Shown: one piece after another, positions 52,183 to 61,513 of the stretch
How the letters are laid out: each line of letters starts with the position of its first letter
Position numbering within the stretch: the stretch's first letter is position 1
Origin: Persicobacter psychrovividus
GTDB lineage: Bacteria; Bacteroidota; Bacteroidia; Cytophagales; Cyclobacteriaceae
Direction: 5' to 3'
Assembly: GCF_036492425.1 (NCBI RefSeq)
Contig: NZ_AP025294.1
Span: forward strand, 62,001 to 126,000
Length of the DNA stretch: 64,000 bases
Program-made: the position numbers and the translations under genes
Notes under the pieces: generated by a model
Database searches by the model: none
The model's input: only the letters and a program-made list of their open reading frames with translations
What the model was told of the DNA's origin: nothing

Positions 52183-54351
52183 ATGATAACACATGATACA
52201 ACAGTAAGCCAGTGGCTTTTGGATGATGATTTTTTTCCTGTAGTGGAATATACCGGCCCGCTTCCTTTTCCGATGGCGTTGGAGCGTGCCGATACCTCAC
52301 AAACCGAGGATCCTTATTTTCTTTTGGGGAATTATAGGTTATTACTATTACCACACGTCAGTGGGAAATATCAGCTGATCACCGGTGAGCGTTCGTGGGG
52401 AAGGCTCAATCAAGGAAAGCAAGATAACAGTGGGGCGAATCACCTGTTTGTTGAATGGGATGGGCAGAAAATAGACCTGACAGACATCTACCAGGATACG
52501 GTTCAAGTTCAGCGTAATTTCCGTTGTGGGGTTGGATATGTGATTTGGGAGTATGCTTTTTCAGGAATTGTAATTACCAAAAAAATAACCATTAGACCGT
52601 CGCTGTCCGTAACGGGGGGGCAGTCAATCATGCAGGTGGATATTGAGATTAAGAATGATAATCCACAAGCGCATCAATTCCTGCTTACCGATGTGATTAT
52701 TGCTGATTATGAAATGAATTATCAGCAGAATTGGCCAAAAAAGGTCGATTATAAAGCAAGACAAAAGGACAATAACAGTGATTTTTGTGCGGTTGAATTC
52801 GAAACAAATCCACGTGAACCCTTTTTGTGGAAAGACAAAAATAGCATCGCTGAATATGAAGGATTTCCGCCTGTGCTTTTTATGGGGTCAAAAGATAAAG
52901 CCTCTATTGAACATAATGTGGATGCAGCAGGAAATAGTCTTCAAGCCATTCATGAAGTGAATTTGAAAGGGGGAGGAGTGCAGTCTTTCAGTTATCAATT
53001 AGGATTCAGTTTTGAGGAGGATTATAAAGCTGAATGGAAAGCATTCTGTGAAGAAAAAACGCCCGTGGCTGACCAATGGCAACAGGTACTTCCTACATTT
53101 GAAACAGATAATGAGCGACGATCCGAGCTGTTATGGCATGCGCACACTTTAGAGGCTCTATCCCAATATTCACGCTATTTTCAGGAAACCAAAACGCCAC
53201 AGGGCAGTCAGTATGATTTTTTGTGGGGGCTGCATGCGAGTGTCAGAGATCATCTTCAGCATTTATTGCCGATGTGTTATTATAACCCAACGGTGGCCAA
53301 GTCTGCTTTGCGCTATGCGTTAAAAAAAGAAAACGCAAGAGGGCAGGTGCCGATTATGGAGAAAGGATTTGGTTATCAGACCGATGATGTTTACATACAG
53401 TCTGATAATCAATTGTTTTTATTGCATGCGATCAATGAATATTTGCGCATTACGGGCGATAGCGAATTTTTGTATGAGGTGCTTCCTTATTATCCTTTGG
53501 AAAGCAAAGCCGAAGGGACGGTGCTCGATCATATCGAAAAAATGGTTTTGTTTCTTCGTGATGAAATAGGCCTGGGGCCACGAGGTTTGGTGCGATTGCT
53601 GAATTCGGATTGGAATGATGACCTTCACTTTGTGTTGGCCAATGAGCCTTTCAACCGAATGTATGAAAAGTCAGAATCGCATTTAAATACGACCATGGCC
53701 ATTGTGATGTATCAGCAATTTGTTCAAAATCTTTCCTCCTTGAAGCCCGCTGATGAATATACCTATCAGATTGATATGCTGAAATCCATTGCCCAAACGC
53801 AGGCGACGGTTTTGTATGAAAATATAAGGAAGGACCTTGGGGGAGCTTCGTTTTTCAAGCGTTTCTATTGGGTGGATCAGCCGATCGGGAATGAGGAAGT
53901 TTATATGTGGCCACAGGCCTTTGGTTTGCAGATTCCATATTTGGATGTTGAGCGGAAGGCGAAAATGATTGAGGTGGTCAATGAGCGATTGGTGTTCCCC
54001 GAAAAAGCGGGTGGGCGACTGATGGAAGGACCTTTGCCATTTGTAAAGGAACATTATTGTAAAGACGGCTGTGGGGAGAATGGCGCCTTTTGGTTTGCTC
54101 CTTATGCCCAGTATGTTATCGGTGTGGCGCAGGTGGATTTAAACTTGGCTTGGGAACTTTTTGACCGAATGAGCCTCCAGCATATCGGGCAGGCCTTCCC
54201 AGATTTTTGGTTGGGGCAATGGACCGCATCAGATTATATCAACAGTTCGATTTCTGAAACGCAGGGACATGCCTATAACATGCCTTACAATGCTCATGCG
54301 CATGCTTATCCGCTTTATACTTATTACCGATTGAAGGAACTGGAAAAATAG
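52183..54351 (+). CDS. GH94-like (clan GH-Q) glycoside phosphorylase or hydrolase
   Basis: A 722-residue cytoplasmic protein. A beta-sandwich N-terminus (about residues 1-300) precedes an (alpha/alpha)6 barrel with FLWGLHASVRDHLQHLLP, D476 in LLNSDWNDDL (the DWND catalytic signature of GH94) and CGENGAFWFAPYAQY. It aligns loosely to the enzyme at 47947 but lacks the typical C-terminal phosphate-binding segment (TGTAxW-type) and the trailing beta domain. It may therefore be a divergent phosphorylase, a hydrolase or an unassigned family. It is divergent from the GH88 gene across a 232-base gap. Confidence 0.65.
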   Translation: MITHDTTVSQWLLDDDFFPVVEYTGPLPFPMALERADTSQTEDPYFLLGNYRLLLLPHVSGKYQLITGERSWGRLNQGKQDNSGANHLFVEWDGQKIDLTDIYQDTVQVQRNFRCGVGYVIWEYAFSGIVITKKITIRPSLSVTGGQSIMQVDIEIKNDNPQAHQFLLTDVIIADYEMNYQQNWPKKVDYKARQKDNNSDFCAVEFETNPREPFLWKDKNSIAEYEGFPPVLFMGSKDKASIEHNVDAAGNSLQAIHEVNLKGGGVQSFSYQLGFSFEEDYKAEWKAFCEEKTPVADQWQQVLPTFETDNERRSELLWHAHTLEALSQYSRYFQETKTPQGSQYDFLWGLHASVRDHLQHLLPMCYYNPTVAKSALRYALKKENARGQVPIMEKGFGYQTDDVYIQSDNQLFLLHAINEYLRITGDSEFLYEVLPYYPLESKAEGTVLDHIEKMVLFLRDEIGLGPRGLVRLLNSDWNDDLHFVLANEPFNRMYEKSESHLNTTMAIVMYQQFVQNLSSLKPADEYTYQIDMLKSIAQTQATVLYENIRKDLGGASFFKRFYWVDQPIGNEEVYMWPQAFGLQIPYLDVERKAKMIEVVNERLVFPEKAGGRLMEGPLPFVKEHYCKDGCGENGAFWFAPYAQYVIGVAQVDLNLAWELFDRMSLQHIGQAFPDFWLGQWTASDYINSSISETQGHAYNMPYNAHAHAYPLYTYYRLKELEK

Positions 54352-54371
54352 ATAGGTAAGTATGTGAGGTG

Positions 54372-54444
54372 TTGATTTGTCCACAGATTTACACAGATTA
54401 TTTTAAGAATATGACATTTGGTTCAAGCGTCTCGCTTGGATCAA
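54372..54444. repeat. TTTGTCCACAG motif and GCGTCTCGC hairpin repeat
   Basis: TTTGTCCACAGATTTACACAG (about 54374-54394) is followed by a 27-base hairpin (54418-54444) with the constant GCGTCTCGC core, a 12-bp stem including two G-U pairs and a TCT loop. Confidence 0.65.
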
Positions 54445-54496
54445 ATATTTATAGGAAGTCTATTTAATTTGATCAAGAACTTTGAAATAATAACGA

Positions 54497-56698
54497 ATGA
54501 AAAATATAGAAATGAACTGGACGCTGGGGCATCATGCTGAAAAAGAGCAGATGCCATCCGCTTGGGTAGAAGGGAATGTTCCAGGCAATGCGCAATTGGA
54601 TTGGGCGCGAGCAAATGACTATGCTGATTATCATTTTGCGGATAATTACAAGCAATGGGTATGGATGGAAGATTGCTATTGGACTTACCAAACGGCTTTG
54701 GATATCCCAACATCAATCGAAGGTCAGGCCGTTTATTTTCAGGCCAAAGGCATTGATTATGAGTGTGAAATTTACCTTAATGATCATTTGCTTACTCACC
54801 ATATTGGTATGTTTAGTGAGGTCAAGGTTTTGCTGACACCCTACCTGAAGAAAGAAAATAACCTGTTGAAGGTGGTGGTTTTTCCTATTCCAAAATCGCA
54901 TCACAACTCCTATGACCGTACACAGGCAGTCCTTTCAGCCAAGCCTGCCGTGAGTTACGGATGGGATTGGCACCCACGATTGGTTCCTTCGGGGATTTGG
55001 GATGAGGCGGTTTGTATCGTTACAGCGTCACAAGCGGTCAAAAGCATGGTTGTTGATTATGATCTGAATTTAGAGCAACATGCTGCAAAGGTAAATCTTG
55101 AGCTTGATTTCTGGGGTGGAAATTTGGTTGGTGGATCATATTTGCTGCAGGTGATGGACCAAGACAAATGTGTCAAAGAGTTACCATTCAAAGGTTATTA
55201 TACCAACTTCGAGCTAACCGATCTTAAATTGTGGTGGTGTGTTGGCCATGGTGAGGCATTCCAGTATGATTTTGTATTGACCGACCTGGAGACCGAGCAG
55301 CAGATCAGCCGCAAAGTAGCTTTCCGTCAGGTGGCCTTGGTAATGAACGAAGGCGCTTATGAGCGTACCAATACGTTCCCAAAATCCCGCAGTTGTCCTC
55401 CGGTACAGATGGAATTGAACGGGCAAAAAATCTTTCTGAAAGGAACCAATTGGGTAAATCCTGAGATTTTCCCGGGGACCATCACCGATGCCCGTTACCA
55501 TGAATTGATTGATTTGGCATTGGAGGCGAATATGAACATTTTGCGTGTTTGGGGCGGAGGAATCGTCAATAAAGACGCTTTCCATCATTATTGTGATGAG
55601 AAAGGAATGTTGGTTTGGCAGGAATTCCCATTGGCTTGTAACGATCACCCCAACGAAAAACAATACCTGAAGGTATTGAAATCTGAGGCTACAGCGATTG
55701 TTAAGCGACTGAAGCAATTTGCCTCAACCGTTCTTTGGTGTGGGGGAAATGAGTTGTTCAACAGCTGGTCGGGCATGACTGATCAGTCGCATGCTTTGCG
55801 CCTATTGAATAGCATTTGTTTTGAGCATGATCCAAATACACCGTTTTTGCCTACGGCTCCAGTAATGGGAATGGGGCATGGGCATTATGCTTTCTTCGAT
55901 GAAGACACCCAGCAGGATGTTTTCGAGTGGATGTTCTCGGCAGATTGTACCGCTTACTCAGAATTTGGAATGCCGTCTCCGGCTTTCGAAAATACCATCC
56001 AAAAGATCATTCCTGTAGAGGAACAATTTCCTCCAAGGCCAACCGAGGCTTGGAAAGCCCATCACGCCTACGGCGCATGGACCGAGCAAACGTGGTTAAA
56101 TGCACACATCATCGAAAAATATTTCGGTAAAAGTGAAGATTTATCTACGCTGGTAGCGCGTGGCCAGCAGCTGCAAAAGATTGGGTATCAGTGTATTTTT
56201 GAAACAGCACGTCAGAAACAGCCATATTGTAGCATGGCCCTGAATTGGTGTTTCAATGAACCTTGGCCAACAGCGGCCAACAATTCTATTGTTGATTATG
56301 ACAATCAGATCAAGCCCGCATTCTACAGCATCAAAGACGCTCTTCGCCCGGTTTTGGCCAGTGCACAATTCCAGCGTTTCTCTTATGATGCAGGCGAATG
56401 GATGGAAATGGATTTGTGGATGCTCAACGATGGTCAGCAGCAGTTTGACGGCCTGAATATGACCGTTACGGTTTGCTTTGGGGAAGAATGTCAGCAACAA
56501 TATTGGAATGGTATCGCCGTAAAACCATACGAAAATACGGTAGGGCCACGCTTGCGAGTGAAGATTCCACAGAATCACCAAGGTTTATTTAACATAAAAT
56601 TATCGGTGGAAAACCATTCTTCCCTGGATAGCACCTATGACTTAGTGGTTAAGCAAATGGTAAAGTGGAAGGATGCCGTGGCCGTGTTGAATATTTGA
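54497..56698 (+). CDS. GH2 beta-mannosidase-like enzyme
   Basis: A 733-residue cytoplasmic glycoside hydrolase family 2 protein with no signal peptide. The N-terminal jelly roll contains VSYGWDWHPRLVPSGIWD (about residues 150-167), typical of beta-mannosidases. The barrel carries the acid/base E419 in LWCGGNELF and the nucleophile E489 in YSEFGMPSP. Residues from about 600 form a C-terminal beta domain. It would cleave terminal beta-mannose (or a related beta-glycoside) from imported oligosaccharides. It lies 145 bases after the GH94-like gene. Confidence 0.88.
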   Translation: MKNIEMNWTLGHHAEKEQMPSAWVEGNVPGNAQLDWARANDYADYHFADNYKQWVWMEDCYWTYQTALDIPTSIEGQAVYFQAKGIDYECEIYLNDHLLTHHIGMFSEVKVLLTPYLKKENNLLKVVVFPIPKSHHNSYDRTQAVLSAKPAVSYGWDWHPRLVPSGIWDEAVCIVTASQAVKSMVVDYDLNLEQHAAKVNLELDFWGGNLVGGSYLLQVMDQDKCVKELPFKGYYTNFELTDLKLWWCVGHGEAFQYDFVLTDLETEQQISRKVAFRQVALVMNEGAYERTNTFPKSRSCPPVQMELNGQKIFLKGTNWVNPEIFPGTITDARYHELIDLALEANMNILRVWGGGIVNKDAFHHYCDEKGMLVWQEFPLACNDHPNEKQYLKVLKSEATAIVKRLKQFASTVLWCGGNELFNSWSGMTDQSHALRLLNSICFEHDPNTPFLPTAPVMGMGHGHYAFFDEDTQQDVFEWMFSADCTAYSEFGMPSPAFENTIQKIIPVEEQFPPRPTEAWKAHHAYGAWTEQTWLNAHIIEKYFGKSEDLSTLVARGQQLQKIGYQCIFETARQKQPYCSMALNWCFNEPWPTAANNSIVDYDNQIKPAFYSIKDALRPVLASAQFQRFSYDAGEWMEMDLWMLNDGQQQFDGLNMTVTVCFGEECQQQYWNGIAVKPYENTVGPRLRVKIPQNHQGLFNIKLSVENHSSLDSTYDLVVKQMVKWKDAVAVLNI

Positions 56699-57270
56699 GT
56701 TATTCGTGTTCTGCCTTGTATTTTAACTTTCATGTTTTAGGAAAATTAAAAAGCTCAGATAAAATTGGTCATTATCAATGTTGACGGCTTTGGTCTCTCC
56801 AAATTATTTTCTGAAGGATATTGATAAGACAGACCAAAATAGAAAAATAATAGTTAGTCGTAATAAATTATAGTCAGGTCGGGGTATTTAACCTCGACCT
56901 TTTTTTATGGTGCGTGAGGCGGATGAGTTCACAGCATCAACAAGATCGTCAGTCTGAGTAGATGATGAGTAATCTCACAAAGTTTATTTTATCGTAGCGT
57001 TCGGACAAAGAATAAGTATTTCAAAGGAATGAAATAGAAGAAGTTGATAAATGATCCTTTTAAAAGAGGAGAAATGTTTAGAAAGGAATGAGATGCCCCT
57101 GATAGGCTGTTTGAGCTGTTTATGGAATAAAATTCCACTAATAATTGAAGGTTAATCCACCTTAAATTTTTGTTCAGGCACCAACTTGGAACTATCAAAT
57201 GATTAACAAACCAGCTCATAGCAGCCACCGTTAATTCGAAATTAATTTTTTTACTATACTTATTTTTAAG
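56699..57270. other. Intergenic region before the SusCD locus
   Basis: Contains a terminator (56876-56906). The rest is AT-rich with no supported gene; minus-strand frames there lack features. Confidence 0.6.
56876..56906 (+). terminator. Rho-independent terminator
   Basis: AGGTCGGGGT pairs with ACCTCGACCT (one G-U) around TATTTA, with a seven-base T run, 180 bases after the GH2 stop. Confidence 0.8.
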
Positions 57271-58293
57271 ATGAAAGTATTTAACACAATGACCTTGAAA
57301 GCATTTGCTTTCGCTCTGCCAATTGTATTTTTATCAGCTTGTGCTACAGAGACTGATGAGCCTGATAAGCCACCTGTTCCACCCGTTGAGGAGTGTAATG
57401 TAAGTTCGCCGGAAACCTTTCTTTTAATGAAAGGTGACACTAAAATCCTTATGAATGAAGGGGCCGATTTAGGCGAATTTGACAAGCGTGTGCTTTTAGG
57501 CGAGAGTGGTGATTCGGAATTTTCTTTTTCTACTGAAGACGGCGCCTTTACTTTTGGAGCAATGGCAGATAAGGGAGAAGAGCTTTCTGGTGATCTTCAG
57601 GTAAAAGGAGAGGAATGTGGCGAAGATTGGGACGCTATCATGGTGAAAAATGAAGCAAGTAAAGTAGCGGCGGTAAACGTTCATGCAGATAAAAAGACGT
57701 ATGATATTGAGGTAGTCGATCAAGTAACCTGTATTGACTTCAACTGGGATCATAAAGATGCTGCGGGTAACAAAAAAATTCTCTGGATGATTGGAGTGGT
57801 CAATACCACACCGGATGGCCCTCCTGAAAGCCCTTGGAGTAAAGGTGTTGCAATGACGCAATCAGAGGAAAATCCTGCGATTTGGGAAGCAGACATTTGG
57901 GCATATAACCCATGGTCGGAAACACCAAATGAACACCTGGAAGATTACAACTTCAAAGTAGTGTATAATGCTGAAGGCGTTTGGGGAGAAAGCGATGGGA
58001 CTTATAATGTGGATTGGGGTAATGGTCCTGAGCCAGAGAGTGCAGAAGAAAAAGAGGAAATATATGCTACATATGCTGGAAAGTGGTATGTAAAGTCTTT
58101 TTCAATAGATGGTGAGGGCGCTAATGAAGTTATTGATTCCTGTACCAATGCCCCATTAGAGGAGAATGATGAAGGCGAAATGTTACCTAACACAGGTGGG
58201 TGCCGTGTGAAATACCCAGGCAGTGCTGAAAAGGGCTTGCATTTGACTTTCAATGTTGAAACGCAGTCATTTTCATTTGAGATGAATAAATAA
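57271..58293 (+). CDS. SusE/F-like surface lipoprotein, candidate glycan-binding protein
   Basis: A 340-residue lipoprotein (FALPIVFLSAC, lipidated C25), followed by a proline/acidic linker (ETDEPDKPPVPPVEEC). The body is acidic and tryptophan-rich (WSKGVAMTQS, IWEADIWAYNPWSE, YNVDWGNG, GKWYVKSF), which suits a carbohydrate-binding surface protein of the SusE/SusF type, though no family is certain. It is upstream of susC but separated by its own terminator, so it can be expressed at a different level. Confidence 0.6.
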   Translation: MKVFNTMTLKAFAFALPIVFLSACATETDEPDKPPVPPVEECNVSSPETFLLMKGDTKILMNEGADLGEFDKRVLLGESGDSEFSFSTEDGAFTFGAMADKGEELSGDLQVKGEECGEDWDAIMVKNEASKVAAVNVHADKKTYDIEVVDQVTCIDFNWDHKDAAGNKKILWMIGVVNTTPDGPPESPWSKGVAMTQSEENPAIWEADIWAYNPWSETPNEHLEDYNFKVVYNAEGVWGESDGTYNVDWGNGPEPESAEEKEEIYATYAGKWYVKSFSIDGEGANEVIDSCTNAPLEENDEGEMLPNTGGCRVKYPGSAEKGLHLTFNVETQSFSFEMNK

Positions 58294-58310
58294 TTACAAC
58301 ATGAATAGAA

Positions 58311-58335
58311 AAGCTACCTATTAAGGTGGCTTTTT
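58311..58335 (+). terminator. Terminator between the lipoprotein and susC
   Basis: AAGCTACCT with AGGTGGCTT (one G-U) around ATTA, then a T run, 18 bases after the stop. Confidence 0.85.
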
Positions 58336-58453
58336 TTAAATTATATATGGAAGTTATATGATGATAAATATCAAATTTATATATGAAACTTTGATATAAT
58401 AATTTTTCAACGACTCCCTATTTTTTCTATCTACTACAAATTCCATTATTGAT

Positions 58454-61400
58454 ATGAGATGCAATAATACTAAAAAACCGCGCCTGCGGTTTGGTTTATT
58501 TTTTTTGTGGGTGCTAATGGCAATGAGCGGTCAGCTTTTCGCTCAAAAGATGGTCAGCGGAACCGTAACAGAAAATGACGGTGCAACCTTACCCGGGGTG
58601 AATATCACGCTGAAATCCAAACCAACCATCGGAACGGTTACGGATATAAACGGTAAATTTTCTATTGCTGCCACACCTGATGAGGTCCTTGTTTTTTCTT
58701 TCATCGGCTACAATGCCCAGGAAGTAAAGGTTGGAAACCAATCGGTGATTGATGTGAACATGGCTCCGAATGTCAAAGAGCTGGAAACGGTAGTAGTTAT
58801 AGGATATGGAGAGCAAAAAGAACGGGATATCACTGGGTCTATCGGTATGGTGAAGTCCGAACAACTGCAAAAAATTCCTACTGCTAATGCTGCACAAGCA
58901 ATGCAGGGCCGTATGGCAGGGGTTCAGGTGAGTAATTCAACCACCCCAGGCGGTGGTATTAAAGTGCGCATTCGTGGGGTGGGAACCGTTTCGGGTAAAT
59001 CAGACCCTTTATATGTCATTGATGGAGTATTGACGGATTCAATGTTGAATATCGACCCTAATGATATTGAATCATTAAATGTATTGAAGGATGCTGCATC
59101 GGCGGCCATTTATGGTAACCGCGGAGCCAATGGGGTGGTAATTATTACTACTAAAAGTGGCAAGAAAGGTGAGGCAAAGTTCAATTTCTCAGCTGAATAC
59201 GGCATACAAACACCCATGAATATCTATGACGCAATGGATATTGATGAATACAAAGCCTATGCGGATGAGCTTTTTGTAAAAAACGGGACCATTAGACAAA
59301 ATCGTTGGGTGAGAGATGAGAGCATTACCACCAACACCCGTTGGGCAGAGGAGGTTTTCAAGCCTGCGCCTATTTCAAGATACAATTTTTCAGCACAAGG
59401 CGGAGGCGAGAGCGGTAATTACCGCGTTTCAATGGGCTATACCGATCAGCAGGGCATGCAAATCAATACTGGTTATCAGCGGTATAATCTGAACGTTAAG
59501 TCGGATATGAAAAGAGGTCGATTTAGAATGGGAGAAACGGTCATGTTTAACCTGTCGAACCGGCAGCAGACCCCTGAGCAGGGAGATCCTTCATCTGTTT
59601 ATCAAATAGCACCTCAGATTCCACTTTATGACCCTGCAAATGTATTGAGTCACGGTTATGGTGTTCCTGCGAACAATATTACCGGAGCGGTGAATACGGC
59701 CAATCCTGTATATACCATGACAATTAAAGAAAAAGAACAACAGTCAGTAGGTACCAGCCTGAGTTTGTGGGCAGAGGTTGAATTAATCGACGGACTGACA
59801 TTCAAAACCAATTTGAACGGTACATTTTCCAGCAGTTTTCAGCAGACAAAAAACCCTCAGATGGATCAGGGTACGGCATTGTATGCTTCGGTAGCGTCCA
59901 GGTATTCAGAAAACTACTCCAAGTTTTTGGGGCTTTTTTGGGATAATTATTTGACTTATAAAAAGACCTTTGCAGACAAACATGATGTGGTAATTACCGC
60001 TGGTGGGGTTGTGCAAAACGAACAAACATCTTTCACCTTTGCAACAGCAGATGGTAACCGAGACGGACTGGAATCCATCGTTGGAGGGACGAAGCAAACT
60101 TATGGGGCAGACAAATTCACCAAAAGAATGTTATCCGGCTTTGCCAGATTTATTTATACCTACGATGCCAAATATACCCTTAATGGATCCATTCGTTTGG
60201 ATGCCAGCTCACAGTTTAAGCCTGAGAACAGAGCGGGTGTGTTCAGGTCGCTATCGGCAGGGTGGACCATTTCAGAAGAAGCATTTTTGAAGGATAATGC
60301 CCTCATCAACAATTTGAAATTACGCCTTGGTTATGGTGAGGTAGGTCGTGATTTAAGTTTAACAGATCGTTTTGTGGCATCGATGTGGCCGAATATCAAT
60401 TACCCATGGGCCGGTGGCGCTGATAATCCAAATACTACGGCACATATTGTAGCAGGCTTGCCTGCCGAAGACCTCCGCTGGGAGACCAGCGAACAGCTGA
60501 ACCTGGGGATTGACGCCGGATTTTACGACAATAAACTCCGTTTTACGGGAGAAGTCTTTCAGAAAACCTCACGAGATATGATCCTTGAAGTTCAGCAAAT
60601 GGCTGATATTGGAACAGGTACAGATGTGGATGGCGACTATATTGGAAATGGCTTGCGAAATGTTGGGTCAATTCAAAATCAAGGGATTGAGTTAGGGCTC
60701 AATTATGACAATTTCGAAGGGGAATTCACTTATTCTATCGGAGGTAACTTTACTTATGTTTCCAATAAGGCGACAGAATTGGTAGAGGTGGATGGCCGCT
60801 ATACACCTGTTATGTCAGGGGATGGGTATCAGCGCCTTGAGGTCGATCAGAGCATGTGGTATTTTTATGGTTACACTACCAATGGTTTGTATGATGCTGA
60901 TCAAGGCGATAATGATCTTGAGCCAACAGCGAAAGCGGGGGATGTTCGTTTTGTGGATGTTAGTGGTAATGGAGAGATATCTGATGATGACCGCGTGAAT
61001 TTGGGGAGTTCCATCCCAAAATATTATTTTGGAATGAATTTCAGTGCCCAATATAAAGGGTTTGACCTTAGTGTTTTACTGGAGGGGAAAGCAGGCTATA
61101 AAGTGTTCAATCAAAACCTTTATAATTTTACATTAACCAATAAGAAAGAAAATAGATTGAAGGAGTTGGTGGGCAATACCTGGAGTGAAGAAAATCCAAA
61201 TGCAGCCTATCCGAGTATTAACGCCTCTTCAGCATCTAACCGATTTTCAGATAGACATATACAGAACGGTACTTATCTGAATATTCAAAATATTCAGTTG
61301 GGTTATAATTTCAGTAACCTGATCCGGTCAAATACCATCACCCGATTGCGTACCTATGTCGCCATCTCAAACGCCTATATTTTTACCAATTATATTGGCT

Positions 61401-61513
61401 ATAATCCTGATGTGTGGGATTCCGGATCTTCTTCCGGAGCCTCAATTGAGCAAGGATACAATGCCCGACCAACACCACGAGTTTATACCGCTGGAGTACA
61501 GATGAATTTTTAA
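58454..61513 (+). CDS. SusC-family TonB-linked outer-membrane transporter
   Basis: A 1019-residue outer-membrane importer. After a signal peptide (FLWVLMAMSGQLFAQ) come a carboxypeptidase-regulatory-like domain (about residues 33-110), the TonB box region (ETVVVIGYGEQKERDITG) and a plug with RIRGVGTVSGKSDPLYVIDG and YGNRGANGVVIITTKSG. The barrel ends in YTAGVQMNF with a terminal Phe. It pulls oligosaccharides captured by SusD into the periplasm. The stop overlaps the susD start by one base. Confidence 0.96.
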   Translation: MRCNNTKKPRLRFGLFFLWVLMAMSGQLFAQKMVSGTVTENDGATLPGVNITLKSKPTIGTVTDINGKFSIAATPDEVLVFSFIGYNAQEVKVGNQSVIDVNMAPNVKELETVVVIGYGEQKERDITGSIGMVKSEQLQKIPTANAAQAMQGRMAGVQVSNSTTPGGGIKVRIRGVGTVSGKSDPLYVIDGVLTDSMLNIDPNDIESLNVLKDAASAAIYGNRGANGVVIITTKSGKKGEAKFNFSAEYGIQTPMNIYDAMDIDEYKAYADELFVKNGTIRQNRWVRDESITTNTRWAEEVFKPAPISRYNFSAQGGGESGNYRVSMGYTDQQGMQINTGYQRYNLNVKSDMKRGRFRMGETVMFNLSNRQQTPEQGDPSSVYQIAPQIPLYDPANVLSHGYGVPANNITGAVNTANPVYTMTIKEKEQQSVGTSLSLWAEVELIDGLTFKTNLNGTFSSSFQQTKNPQMDQGTALYASVASRYSENYSKFLGLFWDNYLTYKKTFADKHDVVITAGGVVQNEQTSFTFATADGNRDGLESIVGGTKQTYGADKFTKRMLSGFARFIYTYDAKYTLNGSIRLDASSQFKPENRAGVFRSLSAGWTISEEAFLKDNALINNLKLRLGYGEVGRDLSLTDRFVASMWPNINYPWAGGADNPNTTAHIVAGLPAEDLRWETSEQLNLGIDAGFYDNKLRFTGEVFQKTSRDMILEVQQMADIGTGTDVDGDYIGNGLRNVGSIQNQGIELGLNYDNFEGEFTYSIGGNFTYVSNKATELVEVDGRYTPVMSGDGYQRLEVDQSMWYFYGYTTNGLYDADQGDNDLEPTAKAGDVRFVDVSGNGEISDDDRVNLGSSIPKYYFGMNFSAQYKGFDLSVLLEGKAGYKVFNQNLYNFTLTNKKENRLKELVGNTWSEENPNAAYPSINASSASNRFSDRHIQNGTYLNIQNIQLGYNFSNLIRSNTITRLRTYVAISNAYIFTNYIGYNPDVWDSGSSSGASIEQGYNARPTPRVYTAGVQMNF

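Noticed and set aside
56989-57485. Minus-strand open frames of 79-84 codons before and inside the SusE-like gene
   Set aside because: They overlap the lipoprotein gene or AT-rich leader and lack features.
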